This document shows positions 46,389-57,919 of a stretch of DNA of 64,000 nt, piece after piece. Made by a program: the position numbers and the translations under genes. Numbering within the stretch: position 1 is the first letter of the stretch; every line of letters begins with the position of its first letter. The notes beneath the pieces are model-generated. The model saw only the letters and a program-made list of their open reading frames with translations, was not told where the DNA came from and searched no databases. Source of the DNA: Rhizodiscina lignyota (taxonomy: Eukaryota; Ascomycota; Dothideomycetes; Aulographales; Rhizodiscinaceae); assembly GCA_010015805.1 (NCBI GenBank), contig ML978141.1:186001-250000 (forward strand), given 5' to 3'.

Positions 46389-47521
46389 CATCTTGCTCAA
46401 TCAATCATTAGGCACCTCATCATGTCTAAGCGCCATTGTTGTTGCATGCTGGTGATAGCTTCCTTTAAGAAGGTATCACTATTCATCATCTTGCCACAGA
46501 AATTCCATCATTTTCAACATGCAAAAGCACATTCAAACACTTTCTCATCAGGATCAAGACGACCGACGTCTCCCGGGGAGGCGGAATTACACGCATTCGT
46601 AATACCAAGGCGGCTCTCGTGATGCGGCTCCTTCGGATGTCGCAGTCATCGGACTTTTATATCAAATGATCTTCGAGCCCTGCATTCTCGCACGATAGAC
46701 CCTTTCACGGCGATCCATGGGCCAGTACCGAAACAGTGCTGGAGAAGTGAGAAGCTGCTTATTCTGGCAGGACTCGTGTCCCCTGATGCGTATTTTCGCC
46801 GCATCGCAGACCAGTTGCGGCTCTCCAGGTCGTGATCGGCACCGAAAGCCATCTCCGAGACATGGAGTGAGGCACCACGACGGCCTGAGCATGTGCCTAC
46901 CTGGCGTTCAGCATCACGGCGCAGATAAGCGTACAGAGTCCCTGCAGGGACTGTGGATTCTTAAGCATGCAGAGCACAGCTCACCCCAGCGTCGCTCGAC
47001 TCCGCAGGCGGCATGCTCGAACCATTGGCGAGAATGCATGCGATCGAGAGTGAGAGGCGACCTCTAGACCTTCTGTGCCCTGTGTACACTGCAACTGTGC
47101 TCCGTAACGCGCGTGGGGCGTGCAGGAAGCGCGCGTCGCCCAAGTGCGAGGGCCAGGAGCGATGAGCTAGGCGCCGGTGAAGCCTCAGTGATCGATAAGT
47201 TGGTTTATAGCATCTCGTACACTCGTGGCGGAGGAGCCGTTTGTAGTGTCGGCGCACCCACTTTATCCTGACACGATGGCGGACGGCTCCATCAACAATT
47301 TTTCCAACGGCGCTGCTGATTTCACCCGCCGCGACTGACTCACTGAGAACTCCTCTCACCTCATCTCCTCCACGTCTGCCCTCCTCTCCATCCACCGAAC
47401 CCATCTGCAATCAACAGACAATCGCATCTGGAGCGGTGTGCAGGCCCAAGACCACCAGGCTATTTACCCGCTCGGCGTGGCAGGTCAGCCCTACGGAGTT
47501 AGCCACGCCAGCAAGCACATA
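46389..47521. other. Intergenic, upstream of the PFK-2 gene
   Basis: 1.1 kb. Several overlapping frames (46646-46892 minus, 46717-47067 plus, 46961-47410 minus) have no recognisable content. A pyrimidine-rich leader at about 47330-47410 precedes the PFK-2 gene. The reading frame of that gene stays open upstream of its ATG to about 47438 but starts there with GTG. Confidence 0.45.
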
Positions 47522-49829
47522 ATGCCGATGATTCAAGCTCCAATACCGCCCTCGCCTGCGCCCTCACCAGCACATCAAGCCTCTACTCCGACTTCTCCTC
47601 AGAAGCAGCCGGCGCGCAGACAGAGCCAGCATTCCGATATCGCGCGATCCGCATTGATGAACAGGCGCGCCTCGCTCGAGCTCTGCAAACCGCCTCCAAC
47701 TTCTGCGCCTCGAGAACATGCGCTCAAGTTTGCGACTCCACAGCAGCCTATGACGAACATTACAGCAGAAATAAACAGAGAATTGCGGCCTGCCTCTATA
47801 GTGAATGGCAGGCGATTGTCTAAAGATGGTGTGGGAGCTGCGCTGACCGATACTCCCCTTCCCACAGCTCCCAACAGTCCTAGAATGTGAGTTGCGCATT
47901 GGGTATCACGTTCATTTCAATGGCTGATTGCTCAATAGTCCTCCAAATCGACAGAATTCAGCCTCCTCTACTCCTCGAATACGTCCTACCACCCTCGACA
48001 TCCCTGGCCTTACCAAGTCCAAGGTCTCCCCAGATGGCAAAATTGCGCAGCGAGATGTGGGATCGAAGCTCATCATCGTCATGGTCGGTTTGCCAGCGCG
48101 TGGCAAGAGCTACATCACCAAGAAGATGACGCGCTACCTGAATTGGTTGCAGCATGACACAAAGATATTTAATGTGGGTGAACGGCGAAGGGTTGCAGCC
48201 GGCGCGCTGGAGACACCAGCATCCGCAGAGCCAATCCAGCCTGAGCGCATTGCTGCGGAGATTCTGATGAATGGACCTCCGACGCCGGACTCTCATTCGC
48301 AGCATCAAATACCGACGCTCAATCTACCAGACTCTGCTACAGCAGCTGCAAACGGATCTATTGGAGTCATTGGAGTTCCACCTTCGCCACGACCCAGTCC
48401 CGCCGCAAGTGAAGATGAGAGCCATTTAGATGTGCAAATACCGGCGCTTGATCCTCCCAAAGCAGCTCAAGATCAGACCCAGTCTCCACCGTCTCACAGC
48501 ATGGACCAGTCGGCGAACTTTTTCGATCCAGCAAACAGGCGTGCAGCCCTCATCCGCGAAAAGGCCGCAATGGATACTCTCGATGATCTTTTGGACTATA
48601 TCTTGAACAAAGGAGGATCTGTTGGCATCTTCGATGCTACCAACAGCACGATGGAGCGTCGCAAGTGGGTTATGGACATGATTCGCCAAAAGGCTGGCCC
48701 AGATATCAATGTCCTCTTCATCGAGAGCGTGTGCAAGAATGAGAATATTCTCGAAAGCAACATGCGATTAAAGTTGTCAGGACCGGATTACAAGGGCATG
48801 GATCCGGTCAAGGCGCTTGAGGACTTTAAGAAGCGCGTCGCCATCTACGAGAAGAACTACGTCCCTCTTGGCGACTATGAGGAAGAGCACAACATGCCAT
48901 ATGTCAAGATTATCGATGTCGGTCGCAAGATTATCACACACCAGCTCAACGGTTTCCTCTCTGGGCAGGCCGTTTACTATCTGCTCAACTTTAACCTCGC
49001 CCCTCGTCAAATCTGGATCACCAGGCACGGCGAGTCGGAAGACAATGTCGCAGGCAAAATCGGTGGCGATTCGGACCTCACTGCGAATGGTCGCAAGTAT
49101 GGTGAAGCTCTTGCCAAGTTTCTGGATTACCAGAAGAAAGAATGGGAGATTAAACAACGCGACAAGGCAGCAAACACCCACTGGCCTCCACATCCTGGCG
49201 ATCACACACCACCGAATCCATACTACTCTGCGGAGCTTGGCGATCCACCACCAAAGAACTTTTGCGTCTGGACTTCCATGCTCAAGCGGAGTGTCCAAAG
49301 TGCGGAGCCTTTTGAGCAGTACGAGGACGACTTTGAAGTCAAGCAGATGCGCATGCTGGATGAGTTGTATGCCGGAGAAATGGAAGGCATGACGTACGAA
49401 GAGATCCGGACCAAGCACGCGGATGAATTCGAGCGCCGCAAGCACGACAAGATGCAGTATCGATATCCTGGTCCTGGCGGCGAAGGCTACTTGGATGTCA
49501 TCCATCGCCTGAGGCCTGTCATTGTTGAGCTCGAGCGAATGACGGACCACTGCTTGCTCATTACGCATCGCTCTGTTGCCAGAGTGCTGTTGGCGTACTT
49601 TAAAGGCCTTAAGAGGGACGATGTGGCGGATTTGGATTGTCCGCTTGGTATGCTCTACATGCTTGAGCCGGTAATTTCCATTCACCATATAGTATTGTTC
49701 CTCGGATAAGCTAACATGAAACAGAAACCATACGGTGTCGAGTTTAAGGCCTACAAGTACAACGCCGACAAGGACTGGTTCGATGAACAGCCTAACTTTG
49801 AGCTCCGTCGCTCGTCGAATTATCACTAA
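47522..49829 (+). CDS. 6-phosphofructo-2-kinase/fructose-2,6-bisphosphatase
   Basis: Three exons, 47522-47886, 47939-49670 and 49725-49829, give 733 residues. Residues 1-160 are Pro/Ser-rich and likely regulatory, with an RRAS kinase-type site (NRRASLEL). The kinase domain has the P-loop GLPARGKSY and later GIFDATNSTMERRKWV. Between them a low-complexity insertion of about 100 residues (after FNVGERRRVAAG, until ANFFDPANRRAA) is far longer than in animal enzymes. The bisphosphatase part keeps ITRHGESEDN with the phospho-accepting His, GEMEGMTYEEI with the Glu, and LITHRSVARVLLAY with the second His. Both activities therefore look intact. It sets the level of fructose-2,6-bisphosphate controlling glycolysis versus gluconeogenesis in the cytosol. 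Confidence 0.95.
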
Positions 49830-50454
49830 TCATCTTTACTTCGCCGTTTTATACCCATTCTTATCCTCCGATCCGGCATAGATGCTCCGTCTAGATGATG
49901 ATTCTATCAAACCCTAGATCGCTCTGCGAGTACGCATACATTGGCGTTTTTGTTTACTTTTGGCTTCCTCACGGACTAAGGTTGGGTGGATGGGAGCGAC
50001 CTACACATTTACATGGTTGGGGTTGGATTTATTCTTTCAACGCGCTCATTTCTTACCTTTGCGGTTTCTCGGTGCCCTTGGGTTCGTGGTGGATGGACCG
50101 GCCATATCGCTCAGAATCCTTTTAATCGGCGTACTGTCAACGATTTTGATGACCTGGGAGGTTATACATTGCTTTGGTTTATTATTGCTACCGCACCGTT
50201 ACAATTGTACAATATCGCACACAATTCGCTCTTCTTCAAAGTAGAAGAACTGCATCAATACAACACCTTCGCATTCAGCATTTGGTAAATCCACACAACA
50301 TTCATTGCATTGAATCTGTCCGCTATTTCTCCCCAACCCCAACCCAAATCTGATACTCAAACTCTAATCCGCCTTTTCTTTCCGCCAGCTTCTCCCTTAG
50401 CAACTCCTCCCACCTCCCTTTCTCCTCATCGCTCATCCCTCCCCGCGCCAACTG
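49830..50454. other. Convergent 3' gap
   Basis: About 620 bp between the PFK-2 stop and the methyltransferase stop. Overlapping plus frames of 69-100 codons lack domains. It is likely the PFK-2 3' UTR and flank. Confidence 0.45.
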
Positions 50455-51156
50455 CTAAAAGTCACCGCCCAAATCCTGCACCACCTCCTCCACGTCGCGA
50501 TACGCATCCAGAAACGTAACTACCTCGATCCTCACCCTTTCGGGCGCGAACCCGCCCTCTTCAAACTGCCGCCTCAACCATCCCTCAGTCCCCCACTCGT
50601 CGTTAAACCCGGGCGGGAACGACGACAGATCAGAGTTGATGGCTTTACGCACCTCACGCGCTAGAAGCAGCACCGGCTGCACCTTGAACGTCGTCACCAG
50701 CGCGGTTCCACCGGGCTTCAACGTGCGGTAAATTGCGTTGGTGCCGTGGCCAAAGATCCCAAAGTTCGTGATGCTGTGCGTGAAGATTGCGTCATCTAGT
50801 CCGGAGAGATCCTTCCCATCGCAGACGAACGCTTCGACTTCCTTCCAGCCCTCGACAGTGGCGATTCGGTTACGAACGACATCGATCATCTGCGGGCTCA
50901 GATCTGTTGCGTAGATCTTGGGTGGTGTCTGCCCGGCGGAGAGGCCTTGCGTGATGAGTTCGCCGGTCACGATGCCAGGGCCGCAGGCGTTGTCGTGGAC
51001 AATGGATGAAGGGGTGACGGGTGGGAGGTACTTCTGAGCATGAAGGAAAGCGGGATATGTTGGGGTGCGGGTACCGCGCGGGTTCTTTTCGTAGGTCTGC
51101 GCAGCTTTGGCGTAGAAGTCTTTCAATTGGGGGTCGAGAGAGGTGGGCTGAGACAT
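50455..51156 (-). CDS. Class I SAM-dependent methyltransferase
   Basis: Single exon of 233 residues from the ATG at 51156. Motif I is VHDNACGPGIVTGEL, with the acidic/Gly loop for the SAM methionine side. Post-I is IYATDLSPQMIDVVRNR, whose Asp would bind the ribose. A further loop reads AFVCDGKDLSGL. Motif IV is FTHSITNFGIFG and the later block is RTLKPGGTALVTTF. This is the common small-molecule methyltransferase fold of fungi (Methyltransf_25/UbiE-like). The substrate cannot be read from the sequence. It is cytosolic, with no targeting signal. Neighbouring genes give no pathway hint. Confidence 0.88.
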   Translation of the reverse strand: MSQPTSLDPQLKDFYAKAAQTYEKNPRGTRTPTYPAFLHAQKYLPPVTPSSIVHDNACGPGIVTGELITQGLSAGQTPPKIYATDLSPQMIDVVRNRIATVEGWKEVEAFVCDGKDLSGLDDAIFTHSITNFGIFGHGTNAIYRTLKPGGTALVTTFKVQPVLLLAREVRKAINSDLSSFPPGFNDEWGTEGWLRRQFEEGGFAPERVRIEVVTFLDAYRDVEEVVQDLGGDF

Positions 51157-51723
51157 TGTGGTGGAGTGAGTTGAATATGGAATGGTACGAGACGGGCAGT
51201 TGTTGAACAGTAATGAGGAAGCGGTATGAGAATAGTGAGAAGTTTTGAGACGTTTTTCTCGGTACTACTCCAAGAATGCCTTTCGATTGCGAATCTTCAA
51301 CTGCCCCTTTTGTATATCAAAAGTTTCCGAAAAGTCTCCTGTTAATGCTATCGCAAACGGAAAATTTAAATCAGAATATAGAAATGATTGGGTAGATGCA
51401 AAGGAAGGCATGAAGCGTGAAAGATGGAGGACATCAGGGTAATGGATGGCTGAAATGTGAACGAATACCTGTACAGCTAGCTACCTTGATCTCGTCTCGG
51501 ACGAATCAAATCTCGACGCCTACACAAATATGTCTGAAGCTAGTGAATCGTTCTAAAGGCTTTTGAGAGATACCCTATTGTACCCATTCGTTTCGATTCA
51601 GACCTGAATTTATCCGCAAAGGCCATTTCGTTGACCTTGTCATTGCAACGCTCATACTGACTTGCTTTTCGCATCCATGCCAGCCCGTAAACCATAAGTC
51701 ATGGCGCCCGCAAAACCTGCGCT
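51157..51723. other. Intergenic
   Basis: About 570 bp with no supported feature. It is the promoter side of the methyltransferase and the 3' flank of the DJ-1-like gene. Confidence 0.45.
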
Positions 51724-52663
51724 CTAAACATCGACAGCATCAACAGTAACTCCCTTCTGCCAGGAGTACTGGAGCGTGGTTGCAACCTCGACAGCCGACT
51801 CCTGAGAAACGAGGGCGGCCACAAGGTACAGCGAAGCATCCAGACCTGTGCTGATGCCTCCGCTTGTAATGACCCTCAGACCACCAAGGCGAATGGTAGC
51901 CCTGCGAATGATAGACTCCCGCCTCCTGGACTCCTTCCAGGCGTTGCTGCCCTTACGAGCAAGCGCAATCGATTGTCGCCTGCCATCCGGCTTCCTCGTC
52001 AAGATGAACGGGTTGTCATCGGGATTCTCGCCCAAATCGAAGCGCGCGTTGTTGACGACGTAGCGCTCCTCCATCACGTCCGTCTGCTCCAGATCGCCCT
52101 TGCGTGCAGCCTCCTGGCACAATATCTCCAGCTTGGTGTAGTAGTTCGGGTGGGTAGTGGCGGCGAGGCCCTGCAGGACACCGGCTTTGGCGAGGAAGAG
52201 CGAACCCGTGCAGATGGAGAGCAGTGTGCGCTCCTTGGTGGGGTCCTTCTGCTGCATCTGCGTCCATGCCTTGATCAGAGGAATCGGCTCGGACTCGCTG
52301 GCCAACACTTCGTCGGTGCCGCCGCCAGGCACAACGAGGACGTCAAAGTCGTCGAGACGGTCGTTGGCCTCTTCGAAATCGATGTGAGCGCGGAGGCTGG
52401 CGCCCTGGTTGGTGACGGTGTGTTCGCTGGAGGAGACAAAAGTGATTTTGAAGGCCTTGGTAGCTAAATAAGATATCGTTAGTGCTCAAATAAACGGTTT
52501 CTCGCTTGAATGGATAACAACCTGGATTCTTGGGATCATGGCGAGCGGTATCAAGAACTTCGAGAGGACCAGCAAAGTCCAGCGTGTCCATGCCCTTGTG
52601 CATGGTGATCAGGACCTCGATGGGGGTGATGGAGCCATCGTTGCTGTCGTCGATTGCACTCAT
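51724..52663 (-). CDS. DJ-1/PfpI family protein (class I glutamine amidotransferase-like)
   Basis: Two exons, 52522-52663 and 51724-52463, give 293 residues. The 58-bp intron has a weak donor (GTTGTT) but joins exactly (PKNP|A TKAFKITFVSS). The fold shows PIEVLITMHKGMDTLDFAGP at the N-terminus, DDFDVLVVPGGG (the Gly-rich turn) and LLSICTGSLFLAKAG with the nucleophile-elbow Cys at about 132, followed by the AATTH His. A GGISTGLDASLYLVAALV block near the end is typical of the isonitrile-hydratase/AraC-N-like subgroup. A basic insertion (about residues 190-230, RKPDGRRQS through RRRESIIRRA) is longer than usual. Enzymatic role unknown; members include glyoxalases, proteases and hydratases. Confidence 0.88.
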
Positions 52664-53587
52664 CTTGAAGGACGTCTTGACTTTTGAGATGGATTGAGCT
52701 GGGACAGAGTGTTGAAGCAGTTAACTTGAGTCCACGTGTGTTGTTGTGCGTAAGATTTCGAAGAGAGAGCTGAGCAACTTGGCACAAGCCCGCCCCGGCC
52801 CCGCCCCGCCACGCTTACCCCACGTTTCCCCAGCTCCACCAAGAGTGTGGGGCCGCCCAGCCCTAACCCTGCTTCACGACCTCCTGCTTCTATTTCGTTC
52901 TCAAATCTTCTTCTTGATCTTTCAATGGAACAAAATTATACCATTATTTCACCCATCCAACCCTTTTTGATTGAGATGAGGCTAGCTACAATATTCGAAT
53001 CATAATGGCCTCCCTACCAAGCAAACTATCGGCTTCAAGAGGAGCACGCGACACGAAGAATAGCGCTCCTGTCTGCGACTTTCTATCCTCCTCCCTGGCC
53101 GTTATGTTATGATGCTAGTTTGAGTATCGACAGCATTACCGCCCGAGATTAACAGCTACTTAATCTGTATCCTGACTGGCGTTGTTCGCACGAAATTACT
53201 CGAGAATCTTGATAAAATCTCCGACGCCAAGTCCAAAAGCCATTGGGAGTAGAGCGCGTTCAGATCTTTCGTTTCTGTGAGGCGTTTGAAATCGCAAGGC
53301 TCAGAGCGGCGAAAGGTAGAGCACAGCAAGGAGTTGACGATGCAACCGACAGTCACCATGTGAGCCACAGCATATTAGCACGAGACTGGACTATGCTGGC
53401 ATTGCTCTCATTCAAAGAAAATCACCATCATCGCCTCTTTTGCCGACCAAAGTAATTACCTCGTGTTCAGAAGCATTCATCCTGGGCTGCAAGACGCTCA
53501 TTACTATTTATACAGTCCACACACGATACTGTGAATGCCATCGACATTATCTACAAACGTATTTACTTAAATGTACGAGATTACAAC
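52664..53587. other. Intergenic
   Basis: About 920 bp. A C-rich tract (ccccggccccgccccgcc) at about 52792-52809 lies in the DJ-1-like gene's upstream flank and may be a promoter element. Overlapping frames at 53156-53658 have no recognisable content. Confidence 0.45.
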
Positions 53588-55411
53588 TCACGATGTCTCC
53601 GCTCCTCCCATATGCCCAGCGGCTATGTATGCAAAGGTTAAAGCGGGACCCAACGTAGCTCCAGCGCCAGCATAAGTCCTCCCCATCACGCTTGCAGAGG
53701 AATTTCCTACGGCATACAAGCCTGAGATGACTTCCGTCTTTCCATTCTTCGAGTTCTTCAGAGCCCTCCCATATTCATCAGTGAGGACACCTCCTTTCGT
53801 CCCTAGATCTCCCGGCCAGATTCGAAGCGCGTAGAATGGGGCCGAGTCAATACCGCCCAGATTCGGGTTCGGCTTGTGTGTTGGATCTCCAATGAAGTTG
53901 TCGTAGTAGCTGCGGCCCCGGTTGAAATCTTCATCGACTCCTTTCGCGGCAAATCCGTTGAACCGTGAGACTGTACTTTGCAGCGCGGAGTCATCGATGC
54001 TCAACTTTTCTGCCAATTCTTTCAATGTCGCCGCTTTGGTGATCATTCCAGAGTCTAGTGCGGACTGAGGCGTGATGCCAGGTAAGAATTTGGTGGCCAA
54101 CAAATAGCTGTTCCGATGATTTGTATCGAGGATGAGATACGCTGGTACGGCAGAACCTGGAACTGCCTTGTTCTGATCCCAGAGAGCGCGTCCAAATGCG
54201 TTGTAACTCTGAGCCTCGTTCGTGAAGCGCTGGCCCTTGTTGTCTACAATGATTGAATGCGGCAAGGCTCGCTCGTAAATTGTCCAGTATGGCTGACCTG
54301 TAGCCGGATCCACAATTGTAGCGCCCCACCAAGCTTCGTCCAGAAGTGCTGTTGCAGCTCCGATATTCATTGCGGCAGTGATGGCTTCCCCGGTATCAGT
54401 GGGGCTCGCACTTGTCCACTCTGCACTTATACCGGGAGCTTGGAATCTTTTTCGCATTTCCGAGTTCCTCGAAAATCCACCTGCGGCCAGGAGAACACCC
54501 TTGGGAGCATCAATCACTATTTCCTCTCCGCCTTGCTTCTGAATAACGGCGCCAGTGACCCTACCGTCTTGAACCACAAGTTCCTTCATCGGGGAGTCGG
54601 TCCAGATTGGAATGTCGTTTTGGAGACACAGGTAGAGCAGCTGTCCGGTCATTGAAACGCCGATCGTGACTGGCCACTGGCCCAAGATGGTTCGCGAGTA
54701 CTTGCGCAATCCGAAAATCTCCATAGCGGTAAAGGTGCCTTCCCACGAGCCTCTGATGCGGACCAATTTGGCCAATTCGAAAGTGTGCATTGGGACTGTT
54801 GGAGGCCGGATGGGGTTAAAATTAAGTTTGTCCTTCCATTCTCCGAGTTTGTTGAGATCGAAAAGGCGCGGTTCAACGGTTCGTCCGCCGGTCTTGCCGC
54901 CAGGAGCCTCTGGAAAGTAGTCTGGATAGCCTTTGGATGGCATCCACCGATATCCCTGGTCGGCGAGAAACTTTACCATCCTCGGTCCGTTTTCTAAGAA
55001 TGCAACTTTCCTTTCTCGAGAAGATGCTGGCCCAACATCCTCGACAACACTTTCCAGATATTTGAGTGCCTCCTCAGGGCTATCGTCAACGCCACTGTGA
55101 ATGCCGCTATTCGGGATCCAGAGTCCTCCGCCGGAGTATGCGGATGTACCGCCAATCTTCGATGCTTTCTCAACAATCAGCGGCGAGAGTCCGAGTGATT
55201 TGGCGCGCAAAGCAGCGGTCATTGCCGCCGCTCCTGATCCTATAATGAGAACATCCGGTTTGATGTTTTTGTCGCCATCGCGCAACTGAGAAGAGAAAGC
55301 TCCTCGATTGGATGTTAGATTATACATGCGAATTGTGAGAACTGCGGCCGCTGCTCCGCTGCCAATAACAAGAACATTGCGGGCGGTACGCCAGGACAAT
55401 AACCTTGGCAT
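53588..55411 (-). CDS. FAD-dependent oxidoreductase, 3-ketosteroid delta-1-dehydrogenase-like
   Basis: Intronless, 607 residues from the ATG at 55411. The FAD-binding_2 signature is KPDVLIIGSGAAAMTAALRA (GSGAAA at 58-63), followed by IVEKASKIGGTSAYSGGGLW, a PKGVLLAAGGFSRNSEM block and the C-terminal GLYAVGNSSASVMGRTYAG then ATLGPALTFAYIAA. These blocks define the fumarate-reductase/KstD flavoprotein group. The SYSGGG and RTYAGAGATLGPA parts favour the ketosteroid-dehydrogenase branch, which introduces a 1,2 double bond into ring A. Residues 13-23 (VLVIGSGAAAA) look like a second copy of the dinucleotide motif and may instead serve as an N-terminal anchor. The true substrate is not known. Confidence 0.88.
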   Translation of the reverse strand: MPRLLSWRTARNVLVIGSGAAAAVLTIRMYNLTSNRGAFSSQLRDGDKNIKPDVLIIGSGAAAMTAALRAKSLGLSPLIVEKASKIGGTSAYSGGGLWIPNSGIHSGVDDSPEEALKYLESVVEDVGPASSRERKVAFLENGPRMVKFLADQGYRWMPSKGYPDYFPEAPGGKTGGRTVEPRLFDLNKLGEWKDKLNFNPIRPPTVPMHTFELAKLVRIRGSWEGTFTAMEIFGLRKYSRTILGQWPVTIGVSMTGQLLYLCLQNDIPIWTDSPMKELVVQDGRVTGAVIQKQGGEEIVIDAPKGVLLAAGGFSRNSEMRKRFQAPGISAEWTSASPTDTGEAITAAMNIGAATALLDEAWWGATIVDPATGQPYWTIYERALPHSIIVDNKGQRFTNEAQSYNAFGRALWDQNKAVPGSAVPAYLILDTNHRNSYLLATKFLPGITPQSALDSGMITKAATLKELAEKLSIDDSALQSTVSRFNGFAAKGVDEDFNRGRSYYDNFIGDPTHKPNPNLGGIDSAPFYALRIWPGDLGTKGGVLTDEYGRALKNSKNGKTEVISGLYAVGNSSASVMGRTYAGAGATLGPALTFAYIAAGHMGGAETS

Positions 55412-56482
55412 CGCCGTGGAATTCGATTAAACTGGCCGGAGTTGTCGAAGGTAGTTGGAATTAATAGTGTTCTGCTTCACTATGTGGAATGTATCAGAAG
55501 AACGATGTCGAGTGTCCAGGTAGTCAAAATGGTGTGAGCGAATTCGAAAGCGAGCACTTCGAAAGATACGACGAGCAGAAAGGATGACTGGGGGAGTAAG
55601 TAAAAGCTGAAGAGCTTGAAAACAAATAAGAAAGCCCACTGCCCGACTCTGCTCATGCGCTTCCACATTTCCAGACTTCCCCAGCCTTCTGGAATTGGGT
55701 TCGCGGAGAACCTTCTCCGTACAAACTGGGAGGACGAGTGCCATATGGCTGGTAAGTCAATTTGGCAGAAATTGAAGAGCAGGATGTGAGTGCAAAGTCA
55801 TCGTTTCCTGGGAATATTGCAAACGCAAAGTATTGTCAAATTTATGGTGTGTCAAGGTACGGGGTGTCCGTGTGAGATAGCTGGACGGGTGCAATCGCGC
55901 AGGAGTGTGCGGTCTTGATGTAGATTACCGTGCCTTGGATGATTGCTGCCATGGGAATAGCAGCTTCTTCTGCAGTACTAGCTTGCTGTCAGACTGAGCT
56001 CAATTCAAGCGATGTGGTGAATCGTTGAGTGGCGTAGAACGCGCTTCGACGCGAGACGTGACGCGTTCAAGTTCCGCAAACCTCCGCTACGATGCGCGGG
56101 GTGGAGCTCAACATTGTCAAATAACTTAAATGAGGCGTCACCAGACGCGCCGTATTCTCGATGATTTTACAATACCATCTTTCAAACGATTCAAAGACAG
56201 TACAAACGTTGTGAGTTTTGTTAATCTCAGATCATGGTCGGATATCACTCTCTCAATCAACGTGTGTTCAGACACTCCCTTCACCTTCGCTGGAAACCAA
56301 GGGCGGGCTACCTGTTCATCTAAATTGGCATGAAGTGGTTGAAGCAATGGGGAACGCAGAAAGATTATTTCAGCTCTCTGCAAGCTGCAATCTCATATTA
56401 CAAATCTTTCCCCCGTGAGACGGACAGGAAAGACATGCGATGAGCACACAACCTTATCCTTTCCCTCCCCACATGAGCAGTT
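55412..56482. other. Intergenic
   Basis: 1.07 kb. Short minus frames (55427-55744) upstream of the flavoprotein and plus frames (56130-56418) lack domains. No feature is supported. Confidence 0.45.
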
Positions 56483-57919
56483 CTATTCAGTCTGTTTCCT
56501 CGCTTCATTTAATGAGTGACCGGCTCGAGCCCTTTGAGGTGCTGATGTATGAGGCCGTTCGATATCCGAACGCTCTGCAAATGACCGGAGGATGTCTTCT
56601 TCTTTTCGCTTTGACGTCAAGTACCACCAGAGATGTATTGCAAGCGTGAGCAAAACAGTGACGAGCCAGTACAACCATATCCACCAAGACACCACCTTGC
56701 TATCTCGACCGCCTTGGAAGTTGAAGAAACTTGTGCTGAATAATGTCTGCCACCGAGTCAGTCCTCTCACTCTTCCTTTATCGTTATTCGATAATATATT
56801 CAAAGCGCAGACAACATACCGCCGTAAACGTCGCAGGGAGGAAGAGTGTAGTCACACCGGAAATGATCCGCATCGTTGCACTGTCCCGCGACGTTGCAAT
56901 TGCAATCTCCTTCGAATCTCGCGCAAGCGCTTGCATTGCAATATTGTCCTCTCGACTGACCTCGGCAATCTTCAACGAGTTATGGGCCAGTTCAAGATTG
57001 CTCGCACTATCTCTCTGGGCGATGAGATTGTAGACCTGTCAGACATTAAACTCCGCTTTGCTCTACTTCCAAGAAGAAGACTTGTCTTACGTTCTGAACT
57101 TGAGCTTGTGATCTTTGCGAAAGGTATGTTGTGTGATCCTGAACGCTTTCGAAGAACGATACGAGTGTCCTGAGCTTAGAGTGTACACCAACTCGGTTGG
57201 GATCTATCACCAATGAGGAACCCAGGAAAGGAGAAACAAGCGCACCACTGACAAAATCGATTGTTGACAAGTGGTCTTTAACGCTCATGTTGGAATATGC
57301 TAGCTCCGCAGAAAGGCTCGTAAGTTCTTGCGTTATGCGATCAAAGTCGAGTGACTTCAAATCGGGCTGTTCTCCTGCAGCAGCTCTCCGATTAGACGCA
57401 TCTCCGTGAATTTTCGTCATTTGTTCGATTGACATGATTCGTTGGTGGCATTCGTCGATGTAAAATCTCGAACGTTCCGCCCGCAAATCCATCAAAATCG
57501 CTGGCACCAGCTCCGGAAAAGGGAACAGGTTTGCTGCCTGTCGTAGGTATGTGCAAAACTGTACTTGTTCAGGCTTCGTTAGGCCATAAAGAAACACAAA
57601 CGTTGCGCGTCGCTCTTTCGAATGAGTTATTGTTGTCGTAAAGTTGACTGATGAGCTGTAACAGCTCTGGAGGACGTAACCTAGCGTATCTGTTAGAACG
57701 CCGAGCTTGCAGTAGAGTCATCGTCTTGCTTTGTATATCTTTTTCTGATCCGTTGTCGTGTCCCGAATACGACGCGCGAGTCGGCTCGTTCCTTTGAAGG
57801 ATTTGGAGATAGCCTCGTGGTACGAGCGTGGTGTCGACCAGAGACTCAAACGTAGCCCGTCGAAGCTGGAGCGGTAATAAAGAAACTCGTCCTAGAGAAT
57901 CTCTCGCACATTGTGGCAT
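56483..57919 (-). CDS. CorA-like fungal membrane protein, 5' structure unresolved
   Basis: The 3' part is clear: one frame open from about 57718 to 57091, then exons 56820-57035 and 56483-56746 with in-phase 55- and 73-bp introns. It reads VLQSCYSSSVNFTTTITHSK, TKPEQVQFCTYLRQAANLFP and FLGSSLVIDPNRVGVHSKLR. Exon 3 has MRIISGVTTLFLPATFTA and the last exon has LFSTSFFNFQGG and WWIWLYWLVTVLLTLAIHLW. Two C-terminal helices after a long coiled region, with a TLFLPATFTA...F(F)NF block, match the fungal CorA-like transporter family. A 5' frame from the ATG at 57919 (MPQCARDSLGRVSLLPLQLR) also fits the family start, but it is in another frame. The link is either an unrecognised intron or a frameshift. 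Magnesium transport is not demonstrated for this family. Confidence 0.65.

Noticed and set aside
46961-47410. 149-codon minus frame
   Set aside because: Arg/Ser-biased translation in a pyrimidine-skewed leader of the PFK-2 gene; looks like a compositional artefact.
48777-49826. 349-codon minus-strand frame opposite the PFK-2 gene
   Set aside because: Mirror of a strongly coding exon; its length follows from the codon bias of the real gene.
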